NCBI GenBank assembly: GCA_903839875.1
Contig: CAIMDZ010000040.1
Coordinates: 1-46,825, forward strand
From: an uncultured Bacteroidota bacterium
GTDB taxonomy: Bacteria > Bacteroidota > Bacteroidia > Chitinophagales > Chitinophagaceae
Length of the DNA stretch: 46,825 nt
Reading direction: 5' to 3'
Notes under the pieces: model-generated
What the model was told of the DNA's origin: nothing
Database searches by the model: none
What the model saw: the letters and a program-made list of their open reading frames with translations, nothing else
Made by a program: the position numbers and the translations under genes
Part shown: piece by piece, positions 8,601-17,100 of the stretch
Numbering within the stretch: the first letter of the stretch is position 1
Layout of the letters: each line of letters starts with the position of its first letter

Positions 8601-9709
8601 ACACAGCACGAGCCGATACAGTAATAGATAGTGCAGGTGCCTGCTGTAACACCTGTAACTACGCCTGAAGAAGAGCTAACAGTAGCGATTGAAGAATTTG
8701 ACGATGACCAGCTTCCGCCACCTGTTGCATTAGACAAGGTACTTGTTCCGCCAACTGTAGTACTGGTTGTGCCGGTTATTGATGCCGGTACCGCGTTAAC
8801 TGTAACAGGATGGTATGCATAACAGCCACCGGCTGCATAATAAATATTTGCAGTTCCTGCGGCAACTCCTGTAACCACGCCCGATGTAACCGTTGCAACG
8901 GTAGTGGTGCTGCTGCTCCATGCCCCTCCTGAAGGAGACCCGGTTAAGGTGATGGAACTCCCCGCACATAATGAACTTGCTCCTGAAATGGTAGCTGCAG
9001 AATTAGCCGTCATTGAACTTGTTACAATGGAAGTTCCTACCAAATAAGTAATAGTGCAGGTTCCAGCTGCAACACCTGTAACTACTCCTGATGAAGAACC
9101 TATTGTAGCAACAGAAGTATTACTGCTGCTCCAGGTACCACCGGTTGTGGCATCCGTCAATGCGGTCGTAGTGCCGATACAAACACTGGTAGCCCCCGAT
9201 ATTGGAGCCACAGATACGCCCGAAACCGTAACAACTAAAGTCGAAAAGCATCCTGTCGGAAGGGTGTACGTGACCACACATGTGCCCGTTGCGATTCCGG
9301 TTACAGTCCCGCTGGTTGACCCAATTGTCAAAACAGAACAGGCTGCGCTCCACGTTCCTCCGGTTGACGGATCCGTCAGCGTAATATATCCGCCAATTGT
9401 TACCGTAGTTGGCCCCGCTATTGCCGATGGCAATGGGTTAACCGTAAAACTCGTCGTTACACTCCCCATTCCGCTGTGGTAATAAGATATCGTAACGACG
9501 CCCGCACTAATACCTGTTACAACACCACTCGTGCCAATGGTTGCAATGGAAGTATTACTACTGGTCCAGTAGCCTCCGGCTGTAGTGTCGGCTAATGTAG
9601 TAGTTTGGCCGACGCACACATAAGTGGTGCCTGTGATAGGGCCAAGGGCAGCATACGATGCAATAGACAGGAAGATGCCAATGATCGCCATGGATAGAAA
9701 TTTTCTCAT
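5681..9709 (-). CDS. T9SS-secreted giant BIg2 repeat protein (1342 aa, 17 Ig-like domains)
   Basis: Signal peptide MRKFLSMAIIGIFLSIASYA, then 17 consecutive BIg2-like domains of 70-76 residues covering residues 25-1247, then a type A sorting domain (about 1258-1342, YPNPTGGSLNVKW ... FYTGKLQIQK). The domains fall in blocks. Residues 385-677 hold a two-domain unit present twice (domains 6+7 and 8+9; one type has the early Cys in VCIGS, the other TTTVGG and a late GC). Residues 749-1099 hold five very similar 70-residue domains with ASPTGGTWSSSNTSVATVS and IYYSxGGCYAYH. No carboxypeptidase-like segment is present, unlike in its neighbours. Likely a long, stiff, fibre-like surface protein. No enzyme domain was seen, and the ligand is unknown. 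Confidence 0.85.
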   Translation of the reverse strand: MRKFLSMAIIGIFLSIASYAALGPITGTTYVCVGQTTTLADTTAGGYWTSSNTSIATIGTSGVVTGISAGVVTISYYHSGMGSVTTSFTVNPLPSAIAGPTTVTIGGYITLTDPSTGGTWSAACSVLTIGSTSGTVTGIATGTCVVTYTLPTGCFSTLVVTVSGVSVAPISGATSVCIGTTTALTDATTGGTWSSSNTSVATIGSSSGVVTGVAAGTCTITYLVGTSIVTSSMTANSAATISGASSLCAGSSITLTGSPSGGAWSSSTTTVATVTSGVVTGVAAGTANIYYAAGGCYAYHPVTVNAVPASITGTTSTTVGGTSTLSNATGGGSWSSSNSSIATVSSSSGVVTGVTAGTCTIYYCIGSCCVYTSFSVSGGTSVAAISGQASVCIGSTITLTDATTSGSWSSSNTSIATINATSGVVTGVTAGTVTITYTVGSSYVTRALSVSAGPAAIAGPTTTTVGGTVTLTDATGGGIWSSSTPSIATINSTSGLVTGVSAGTCAMTYMLTSGCFVRIYFTVTSGTSIAAISGPTGICVGSTGTMTDATTGGSWSSSNTSIATINETSGVVLGVSAGTVTITYTVGSSYVTRSLAITAGPSAISGPSSTTVGGTVTETDATTGGIWLSSSTSIATIGSSTGVVTGVSAGICTITYYLSGCMATKTFTVTGTSSISAISGPTAVCVGSTITLTDATTGGSWSSSNTSVATINATSGVVTGVSSGTVTITYTVGSLYATYSVTVTSGATISGASSVCTGSSVTLTASVSGGTWISSNTAIATVSTGGVVTGVTAGVVNIYYSISGCYAYHTVTVNAAATISGGSTLCIGATTTLTASPTGGTWSSGNTSIATITTAGVVTAVGSGVVNIYYTSGGCYSYHTMTVNATSAITGSHTLCVGTTTTLTASPSGGVWSSSNTSVATVGSTGVVSGVSGGTANIYYLYGGCYNYFTVTVNSTASVSGSSTVCAGGTTTLTGSPTGGTWSSSNTSVATVSTAGVVTGIASGTVNIYYSAGGCYAYHPMTVNATASITGSSIVCTVSTTTLTGSPTGGTWTSSATGIATISTGGVVTGVSAGTATIYYSSGGCYAYRLETVNPAPAAITGPGTVCVGSAITLADATSGGTWSSGNTSIATVTSTGVVTGVSTGVVNIYYSIGTSCGVYHTVTVTPVPASITGGTSVLIGYDLALADATSGGTWISSNTSIATVNATSGVVLGVSSGTVTIYYLVGGCATFVTITVSEVPLDPIHSAGISNVGANGTAAIVSVYPNPTGGSLNVKWDNQVNGNAIVRVTDVTGREVFISVLEINTVSGQAQFDLSNLKDGIYLLTIKSDHIFYTGKLQIQK

Positions 9710-9913
9710 AATAAAATTGTTTTGAGCGGTTAAGAAATTTTTTTTGAGATAATATAAATAGGAACAACTGATTAACTATACTGTAATAATAAGACAAAGT
9801 ATTAACTATAATGGTTGGGAAAAAATGATATTTTTTATTTTGTTGTTATTATGCTGATAATACAGTTCAAATTATATAAAATATAATTTGTATTAGCTAT
9901 TAGTTTAAAATAA

Positions 9914-9939
9914 TAGCTCCCATAAATTTATGGGAGCTA
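9914..9939 (-). terminator. palindromic terminator of the 883-residue protein gene
   Basis: A perfect 26-base palindrome made of TAGCTCCCATAAA and its complement, 28 bases past the stop at 9967. Confidence 0.65.
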
Positions 9940-9966
9940 AATAAATATTATATAAAAGAGGTTGGC

Positions 9967-12618
9967 TTATTTCGCGATCAATAATTTTCCGCTGTAGTTA
10001 ATATCCGCAGAGTTGATGGAGATAAAATATACCCCATCCTGCAATACACTCATATCTACCTGTGTTTTTATTTGTTTTGCATCTATGCTGAACACTGAAT
10101 GGAACACATTGCGGCCAGTCATGTCGGTAACATTTACGGTTACATCTTCAGTATTATGGTCATCCCATACGATGTTCAGTATCCCTTGTGCAGGGTTGGG
10201 GTACACCATGTGGATAGGTCCTGCGCAGCTTACTACTGACGTAGTATTTGGTGTAATGGTACCAAATGTAGTATGCTTCTTAAAGTCTATTAGCCCTGAA
10301 GTTTCATAGGATGGCGTTAAGGTAATAATTGCCGATGGGGTGGTGTAATACTTATAGGCTTCAGGGTATATAATATAGCTGCCGTTTGCAAGGCTGCCGA
10401 ATGAATAGTAGCCTGTCACATCCGTATAAGTATAGGTAAGTATATGCCCTGTTCCGTCTTCCAGGTACACAAGCATGCCGGGTTCCGGCACATCGCCTGC
10501 TGTGCCCTTGCCTGCTCCTGAATACACATAGCCACTGATAAAACCGGGGCCGGCAGGAACAGTACCATAAACCATATTGATATGCATGGTATCTTTGGCA
10601 GCCGCATGTGTAACGGTAGCGCCTGAGTACCAGTTTGCTGTAGAAAGACTGTAAGTAGGAATATATCCGCTGGTTCCGGGTATGGTCCCGTTCAATTTTG
10701 CTTTCACCATATAATCGCCGGCAGGAGGATCCATGAACTGGTAATAGGGAGTGCCTGCGTCCATGCACGAGAGGGTAGAGTCGAGTGCGGTAATAGAACT
10801 GTCAATTGGGTTATAATGAATAAGCCAAACCTTGAAAATATCAGTAATTACGCCTGTATAAGTGATATAGCCAGAAATACGGTTGCCATCTACAGAAACG
10901 GTTCCTGTTCCTGTGCATCCTGTGCCGTCAGTTCCGGTTACGGTATATACAGTAGTACTGGCAGGTGTAATGGTGGTACTGCCGCATGTGCTGCACGACA
11001 AGCCTGTGGATGGAGCCCATAAGTAACTTACTCCACCGCTGCCTGTGAGTGTATAACTGCCGCCGCAGGTAGCTGGCGTTGATGATGCGGAAATAGAGGG
11101 CACATCAACTGTCATGGTTACGCTTGCACTTGCTGTAGAGGTGGTAACACAAGTTGCGCTGCTGGTCATGAGAACGGCAACTATATCACCTGTTACTAAG
11201 GTAGTGGTAACGAAGGTACTGCTTGTTGCCCCTGTAATTACAGTTCCATTAATACTCCATTGATAGGAAGGCGATGGTCCACCTCCGGTAGCCACAGCCG
11301 TAAAAGTTGCGGCAGTACCAGTACAAATTGTTGTGCCGGGGCTGGGTGTGATGGAAACTGAGGGCGTTACTGGTGTTGTTATGCTGATGGTTACACTGCC
11401 TGTCATATTTGCGCTACATGCTGTTACCGCATTTGTACCAACCACTGTATAAGTTCCCGCGGCCGTTTGCAGCCCGAAATCAAGTGATGAACCGGTTCCT
11501 ACAATCGGTAATCCTACCGGTGATGCGCCATTATATAACTGATAATTGATGCCGGTATTTGAGCCACTCAAACCAACGTGTACTCCCGGTCCGCCTGAAC
11601 AATAGGCGCCTCCGCCCGTAACTGTATAGGCGGTAGGTAATGGATATAAACCAACGGTAACACTACCTGTCATATTTGCGGTGCAACCTGTTGCCACGAT
11701 TGTGCCCACAGCAGTATAGGTACCTGTTGTAGTCATTAGTCCGAAACTGATTGGCGAACCTGTCCCGGCTACAGCTGTGCCTATAGGTGTGCCGCTAAGA
11801 TACAACTGGTAACTAACCCCGGGCGTTGAATTGCTCAATCCAATCATTGAACCAGATCCTCCCGTACAATAAGATCCGCCCCCTGTTAACGTATAGGTCG
11901 AAGGAACCGGATTTACCGTGAAGAAAAGGGTTGAAGTGCATGCAGAACCCGCAGTATAGGTGATTGTAGCTACACCGGCAGCAACACTTGTTACTACTCC
12001 CGTTGTGGAACCAACGGTTACTATCCCTGAGCCTGCAGACCATACACCGCCGCCGGGGCAACTAAGGGTCACAGGCGTACCGCCAAGGCACATGGATGAT
12101 GGTCCCGATATGGCTCCGGGGGTGGTATTTACTGTTATTGATTTTGCAGTGTAGCAGCCGGTCGTAATTGTATAAGTGATCGTTGCGACACCTGCTGTTA
12201 CCCCTGTCAGTAAACCTCCGACACCCCCCATTGTAACGATTGAAATAGAGCTAGTGCTCCAGGTCCCTCCTGGCGTTATATCAGCAAGTGCAATAGTTCC
12301 CCCAACGCAAACAGTTGAGGGGCCTGTTATTACAGCCGGTAATGGATTAACGGTTACAGTATAGTAAGCAGATCCTCCACTGGTGGTATAAGTTATAGAT
12401 ACTACCCCTGCCGAAATTCCGGTAACAATTCCTGTAGCGGATCCGATAGCTGCTACTGTTAGTGGTGTAAGAGACCATGTTCCGCCAGATGTGGCATCAG
12501 TTAAAGTCCCGGTTGTGCCATTGCATATAGTAGTTGGGCCGGTAATAGGCGCTGGCGCCTGTGCAAAGGATAATAACGACAGTAATAATGCTGTAATTGT
12601 GAGTGTAAGCTGTTTCAT
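9967..12618 (-). CDS. T9SS-secreted mosaic protein: BIg2 + YTVTGGG repeats + PKD-like (883 aa)
   Basis: Signal peptide MKQLTLTITALLLSLLSFAQ. Domains in order: three BIg2 domains (about 22-240); two YTxTGGGxYCxGGxG repeats of about 88 residues, each with GLSxS...YQLY...FGLxT...GTYT and CxxNMTGS (about 241-420); an Ig/PKD-like domain with YQWSINGTVI (about 425-505); a Cys-rich domain with SYLWAPSTGLSCSTCGSTT (about 510-580); a carboxypeptidase-regulatory-like module starting ISGYITYTGVITDIFKVWLI; and a type A sorting domain (about 800-883, YPNPAQGILNIVW ... YSGKLLIAK). From the YTV repeats to the C-terminus it matches the 1724-residue protein, so it looks like a shorter version of the same cassette. 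Extracellular role; ligand unknown. Confidence 0.85.
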   Translation of the reverse strand: MKQLTLTITALLLSLLSFAQAPAPITGPTTICNGTTGTLTDATSGGTWSLTPLTVAAIGSATGIVTGISAGVVSITYTTSGGSAYYTVTVNPLPAVITGPSTVCVGGTIALADITPGGTWSTSSISIVTMGGVGGLLTGVTAGVATITYTITTGCYTAKSITVNTTPGAISGPSSMCLGGTPVTLSCPGGGVWSAGSGIVTVGSTTGVVTSVAAGVATITYTAGSACTSTLFFTVNPVPSTYTLTGGGSYCTGGSGSMIGLSNSTPGVSYQLYLSGTPIGTAVAGTGSPISFGLMTTTGTYTAVGTIVATGCTANMTGSVTVGLYPLPTAYTVTGGGAYCSGGPGVHVGLSGSNTGINYQLYNGASPVGLPIVGTGSSLDFGLQTAAGTYTVVGTNAVTACSANMTGSVTISITTPVTPSVSITPSPGTTICTGTAATFTAVATGGGPSPSYQWSINGTVITGATSSTFVTTTLVTGDIVAVLMTSSATCVTTSTASASVTMTVDVPSISASSTPATCGGSYTLTGSGGVSYLWAPSTGLSCSTCGSTTITPASTTVYTVTGTDGTGCTGTGTVSVDGNRISGYITYTGVITDIFKVWLIHYNPIDSSITALDSTLSCMDAGTPYYQFMDPPAGDYMVKAKLNGTIPGTSGYIPTYSLSTANWYSGATVTHAAAKDTMHINMVYGTVPAGPGFISGYVYSGAGKGTAGDVPEPGMLVYLEDGTGHILTYTYTDVTGYYSFGSLANGSYIIYPEAYKYYTTPSAIITLTPSYETSGLIDFKKHTTFGTITPNTTSVVSCAGPIHMVYPNPAQGILNIVWDDHNTEDVTVNVTDMTGRNVFHSVFSIDAKQIKTQVDMSVLQDGVYFISINSADINYSGKLLIAK

Positions 12619-12637
12619 AAAATTATTTTAGGTGGAA

Positions 12638-12710
12638 CAAAAATAATGTATTTTATTTAAATTGTTGATTTGCCTTATTAATAAGGCGTAGAAAAACGGG
12701 TAAATGTTAG
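12638..12710 (-). promoter_or_regulatory. promoter region of the 883-residue protein gene: -7 box, palindrome, shared element
   Basis: Minus strand TATTTTTG at 12638-12645 fits the Bacteroidota -7 box TAnnTTTG and would put the transcript start a few bases before the ATG at 12618. Upstream lies a perfect 16-base palindrome GCCTTATTAATAAGGC (12672-12687), then CTAACATTTACCCG (12697-12710), the element shared with three other array genes. Palindrome and element recur in the same order before the 1724-residue gene. An operator role is inferred. Confidence 0.5.
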
Positions 12711-12791
12711 TGCGATTTAAGCATATTTTTTGTAATAATGATAAGGAAGTTAACTCAACTTTATAACCTGTTAACTTTTTACCAAACCAAC

Positions 12792-14009
12792 CTACCTCGC
12801 AATCATTAATTTTTCAAAGTAATTAAAATTATCAGCCCTTAAAGAGATAATATAGAGTCCATCTTTCAGTGAGCTAAGGTCAATGGTCATTTGCTGCGAT
12901 TTTAATTCCTGGGCAATCACATCCCTCCCTGTAATATCCTTTATTAAAAGTAATGCCTTTCCTGACGGCACTACATGCCACAAAATGTTCAGGTTACCCT
13001 GCGATGGATTTGGAAAAATGCGGACTACGGGTGAATTTATTGTATTGGATGCAGCCAAGGTGTTGTAAACGGTAATGATTCTTTTTGTTGTTGCAGTCCC
13101 GCAAGCGGCAAGAGCAGAATAATAGATCGTATCTATTCCCGGAGATATACCCGTTACAAGGCCGCTCGAAGGATTGACGGTAGCGATACCGGTGAAACTA
13201 CTGCTCCATACACCACCCGTTACAGGATCATGCATAGTGGTTGTGTCCCCCACTAGCAGGAAGGACGCGCCGGTAATAGATGGAATATACGGGTTTACTG
13301 TAACGGTACGGGTGGCGGAACAGCTCATGGGGGTAGAATAAAATATTGTATCTACTCCGGGAGATAGGCCTGTTATGCTGGCAGTATAAATACCCGTGGT
13401 TCCAACAATAGCAATTGCCATATTACTGCTCGACCAATAGCCCATTGGCAGGGAATCAATGATTGGTATGCTACTTCCTGCGCATAATACAGAATCACCA
13501 AGTATATGAGGCGGAGTAGGATAGGCGCTGATAGTCACAAAATCGTAGCATCCCCCTGGCAAAGTATAAGTAATTATTTGAGTTCCGGTCCAGATGCCTG
13601 TAACAACACCTGTAGTAAATCCAACACTCAGAATAGTAGTATCACTACTGGTCCATGTGCCACCTGGAACAGAATCGGTTAAAATGATACTCGATCCAGT
13701 GCAAAGAATAACTGACGGTACGGTAATTGCCGGCGGTAACGCATTTACAGTAACGGAAGTTGTAACATAGCCGGTACCTACAGTATAGGTAATAGTTGTG
13801 GTGCCTGCCGAAATTCCCATAACTACACCAAAGGCCGCATCAATACTGCCAATTGCCGGAGCGCTGCTAGACCATGTTCCGCCGGGTGTAGCATCGTTAA
13901 GGGCCGTATTCAATCCCACGCAAACATTTGTAACCCCGGTTATAGGTGCTATTCCAAAACAGTTGCAGGAAAATATAATGGTAGTTATCAGCAAGTAGAA
14001 TTGTTTCAT
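12792..14009 (-). CDS. T9SS-secreted BIg2 repeat protein (405 aa, 4 Ig-like domains)
   Basis: The smallest array member. Signal peptide MKQFYLLITTIIFSCNCFG, four BIg2 domains (about 20-315), each with GGTWSSS or GYWSSSN, VG..TGVVTGI and a DTIxYS or TITYT strand, then a short linker and a type A sorting domain (about 322-405, FPNPSQGNLNILW ... GLYIISLRADNFNYFEKLMI). Domains 3 and 4 use DTIFYS/DTIYYS, as in the BIg2 part of the 835-residue NHL protein, suggesting a separate sub-lineage within the array. Neither the shared CTAACATT element nor an obvious terminator was found at its borders. It lies only 132 bases downstream of the 1724-residue gene, so readthrough is possible. Confidence 0.8.
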   Translation of the reverse strand: MKQFYLLITTIIFSCNCFGIAPITGVTNVCVGLNTALNDATPGGTWSSSAPAIGSIDAAFGVVMGISAGTTTITYTVGTGYVTTSVTVNALPPAITVPSVILCTGSSIILTDSVPGGTWTSSDTTILSVGFTTGVVTGIWTGTQIITYTLPGGCYDFVTISAYPTPPHILGDSVLCAGSSIPIIDSLPMGYWSSSNMAIAIVGTTGIYTASITGLSPGVDTIFYSTPMSCSATRTVTVNPYIPSITGASFLLVGDTTTMHDPVTGGVWSSSFTGIATVNPSSGLVTGISPGIDTIYYSALAACGTATTKRIITVYNTLAASNTINSPVVRIFPNPSQGNLNILWHVVPSGKALLLIKDITGRDVIAQELKSQQMTIDLSSLKDGLYIISLRADNFNYFEKLMIAR

Positions 14010-14141
14010 AAGAAAAGTGTTTGATTATTGAAGGTACTGCTAAGAAATCACAAATAATAGTGATAGGAATTAATCTATTTCCCGCAACACACTCTTCACC
14101 TATCAACCTATCAACCAATCAACGTGTCAACCAATCAACAA

Positions 14142-17100
14142 TTACTCCACCATCAGCTTCCCGCAATAATAAATTTGCTCAGACTTAATTGTGAGGAGAT
14201 AAATACCAGCTTTTAGTTTACCCAGATCAATTTCTATATCGCCTTGTGTCCCGTTGATGCTGACAGATGCCCGGAATGCTTCGCGGCCTGTCATATCATT
14301 GATCACAACTTCGGCATGTTCGGTACCCTGATTGTTCCATTGTAATTTCAACAACCCTGAAGTGGGGTTAGGATAAACCTTCAGACCAGTTCCTGTACTT
14401 ATTGCACTTACGCTGCTTGCTGCAATAGGTGTAACAACCTTTGAAGTGGTATACTTCTTAAAATTGATCTTTTTAATGCTATCTGATCCGCTAATGAGTG
14501 TGATCACCTGCGAGGCGGTTGTATGGTAACCGAATTCTTCGGGATATATAACATAGGTGCCGTATCCCACATTTTTGAAAGAGTAAGCGCCACTGTCATC
14601 TGTATAGGTATAGGTAACCACAAAGTTGCTTGCTGCATCTCTAAGGTAAACGATCATGCCGTGTGCCGGTATATCGCCTGAGGTACCCTTGCCTGCACCT
14701 GACGAAATATACCCGGCAATGAAACCAGGGCCCGGAGGCACTGTACCATAAACCATGTTTATATGCATGGTGTCGGTGGCGCCCGCATGGCTCACGCTGG
14801 CTGCTGCATACCAGTAGGGTGTAGATAAGCTGTAAGTAGGTATGTAGCCTGATGAACCCGGAGTCTGCCCGAGTAATTTGGCCTTTACCATATAGTTGCC
14901 TGCGGCCTTATCATTGAATTCATAATAAGGTGTTCCTCCTGCCATGCAGCTAAGTGTTGAGTCTTCGGCAGTCAGGGAACTGTCCAGCGAATTGAATTGA
15001 ATCAGCCATACTTTCATAGTATCTGATGTACTGCCGCTATACGAGATGTAACCTGAAATCCTGTTGCCGTCAACAACCACGCTGGCAGTATCCGAACAGC
15101 CTGTTGCTGCCGTGCCGGTAACTGTATAGGTTGTAGTTGTGGAAGGGTTTGCGTCAGTGCTTGCGCAAGTACTGCAGGATAATCCCGTAGAAGGACTCCA
15201 TAAATAAGTTGTTGCGCCCGAACCTGTTAGCGTAGTAATACCGCCGCAGGTAGTAGTACCTGAAATAGAAATTACGGGCAATGCATTTACGGTCACAACA
15301 GTAGTAGTAACACATCCCGAAAGGTCATAGCTTATAGTAGTAACACCGGTAGAAACGGTAGATATTACCCCTGTGGTACTGCCCACGGTAGCAATTATGG
15401 CAACACCGGGATTGCTGCTGGTCCAGGTACCGCCCATTGTTCCTACCAGGGTAACTGTTCCGCCAATACATATTGAAGTGGCGCCGGTTATGGTTGGATA
15501 AGGGTTTACGAACATAGTCACATTTGCATTTACACTTGATGGTAAGGCACATAGTGCGCTGCTAGTCAGGGTTACGGTTATAATATCGCTGTTGGTTGGG
15601 GTATAAGAATAACTGCTTCCTGTTGCTGTGGCAGAGCCATTTACAAACCATTGATATGCAGGAGAAGCGCCTCCGTTTACCGGTAGGGCAGTATAAGTCA
15701 CACTGGTTCCGGCACACACTGTATCATTAGGGTTAACATTAATACTCACAGCCGGGGAAACGGTTGGTGTTATGGTTATGGATACAGTTCCCGTCATGGC
15801 ACTGGTACAGCCGGTTGATGTATTGGTGGCTACTACAGTATAAGCCCCGGCTCCTGTTTGTAATCCGAAATCAATAGCAGAACCGGTACCTCCCGACAAT
15901 GGAGTGAGTCCGGTTGCTCCGAGGTATAACTGATAATTGATGCCTGTATTAGAACCATTGAGGCCAACGTGAACACCTGCCCCGCCAGCACAATATGCCC
16001 CGCCACCCGTAACGGTATAAACTGTAGGTAATGGATTTACTGACACAGTTGCGCTACCTGACATATTGTTGGTGCAGGTGGTAGTAGTATTAGTCCCGGT
16101 TACCGTATAAATCCCGGCACCTGTTTGCAGCCCGAAATCAATTACTGAACCCGTACCCGACACTGTGGTGTCCAAAACACCTCCAAGATATAATGAGTAA
16201 GTAGTTCCGGGTTGCGAACTGCTCAATCCAATATGCACACCGCTACCTCCTGCGCAATAGCTGCCACTGGTACTGGTTACATTATAAGCATAGGGTAGTG
16301 AATAAACCGATATTGAAGGGGCCCCAGTCATACTTTGACTGCAAATACCCATAGTGGCAACAACTGAGTATGCCCCGATTGTGGTTTGTAAACCAAAGTC
16401 AAGTGAAGTTCCTGTTCCGGCTACCGGGCTACCAACCGGGGAGCCACTTAAATATAACTGGTAGCTTGTACCCAGTTGTGAACCACTCAATCCTATATGC
16501 ACACCTGTTCCGCCGGGGCAATAACCTCCGCCACCGGTTACGGTATATGCAGCCGGTAATGGATCCGTCACTACCACTGCGCTTCCTGTCATAACAATAG
16601 TACAGCCGATAGAGCTATTGGTTGCCGTTATGGTATAGGTTCCGGATGTGGTATGAAAGCCAAAATCAAGCGGGCTTCCGTTACCGGGCAATGAGCTTCC
16701 TGCCGGTGAACTGCCATTGTATAACTGGTAGTTGATGCCCAGATCAGACCCGCTTAACTGAATATGTATTCCCATACCTCCTGCACAATAAGAGCCACCA
16801 CCAATTACAGTATAAGAGGCAGGTAATGGATTTACCGTTGCAATTCTTGTTGCATAGCACAAGGTCGGCAATGTGTAAGAAATTATGGTTGTTCCTGCAG
16901 CTACTCCGGTAAGCGATCCGGTCGAACCAATTGCAGTTATAGTTGCAATTGAAGTATTACTACTGGTCCATGTGCCTCCGGGTGTTCCATCAATAAGGCT
17001 GTTGCTGCTGCCAGGACATACACTTAATGTGCCTGTAATGGCTGAAGGTGAAGGGTTAACCGTAACGGGAGTGGTTACATTACAACCTGTTGGCAATTGA

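Noticed and set aside
5681-9709. Regular spacing of similar 210-225 base units resembling an array
   Set aside because: The units are translated in one frame as Ig domains, without the short identical repeats and unique spacers of CRISPR.
14085-14140. Short repeats of ATCAACC between two array genes
   Set aside because: Only a few 7-9 base copies with irregular spacing; too small and irregular to be a CRISPR array or other defined element.
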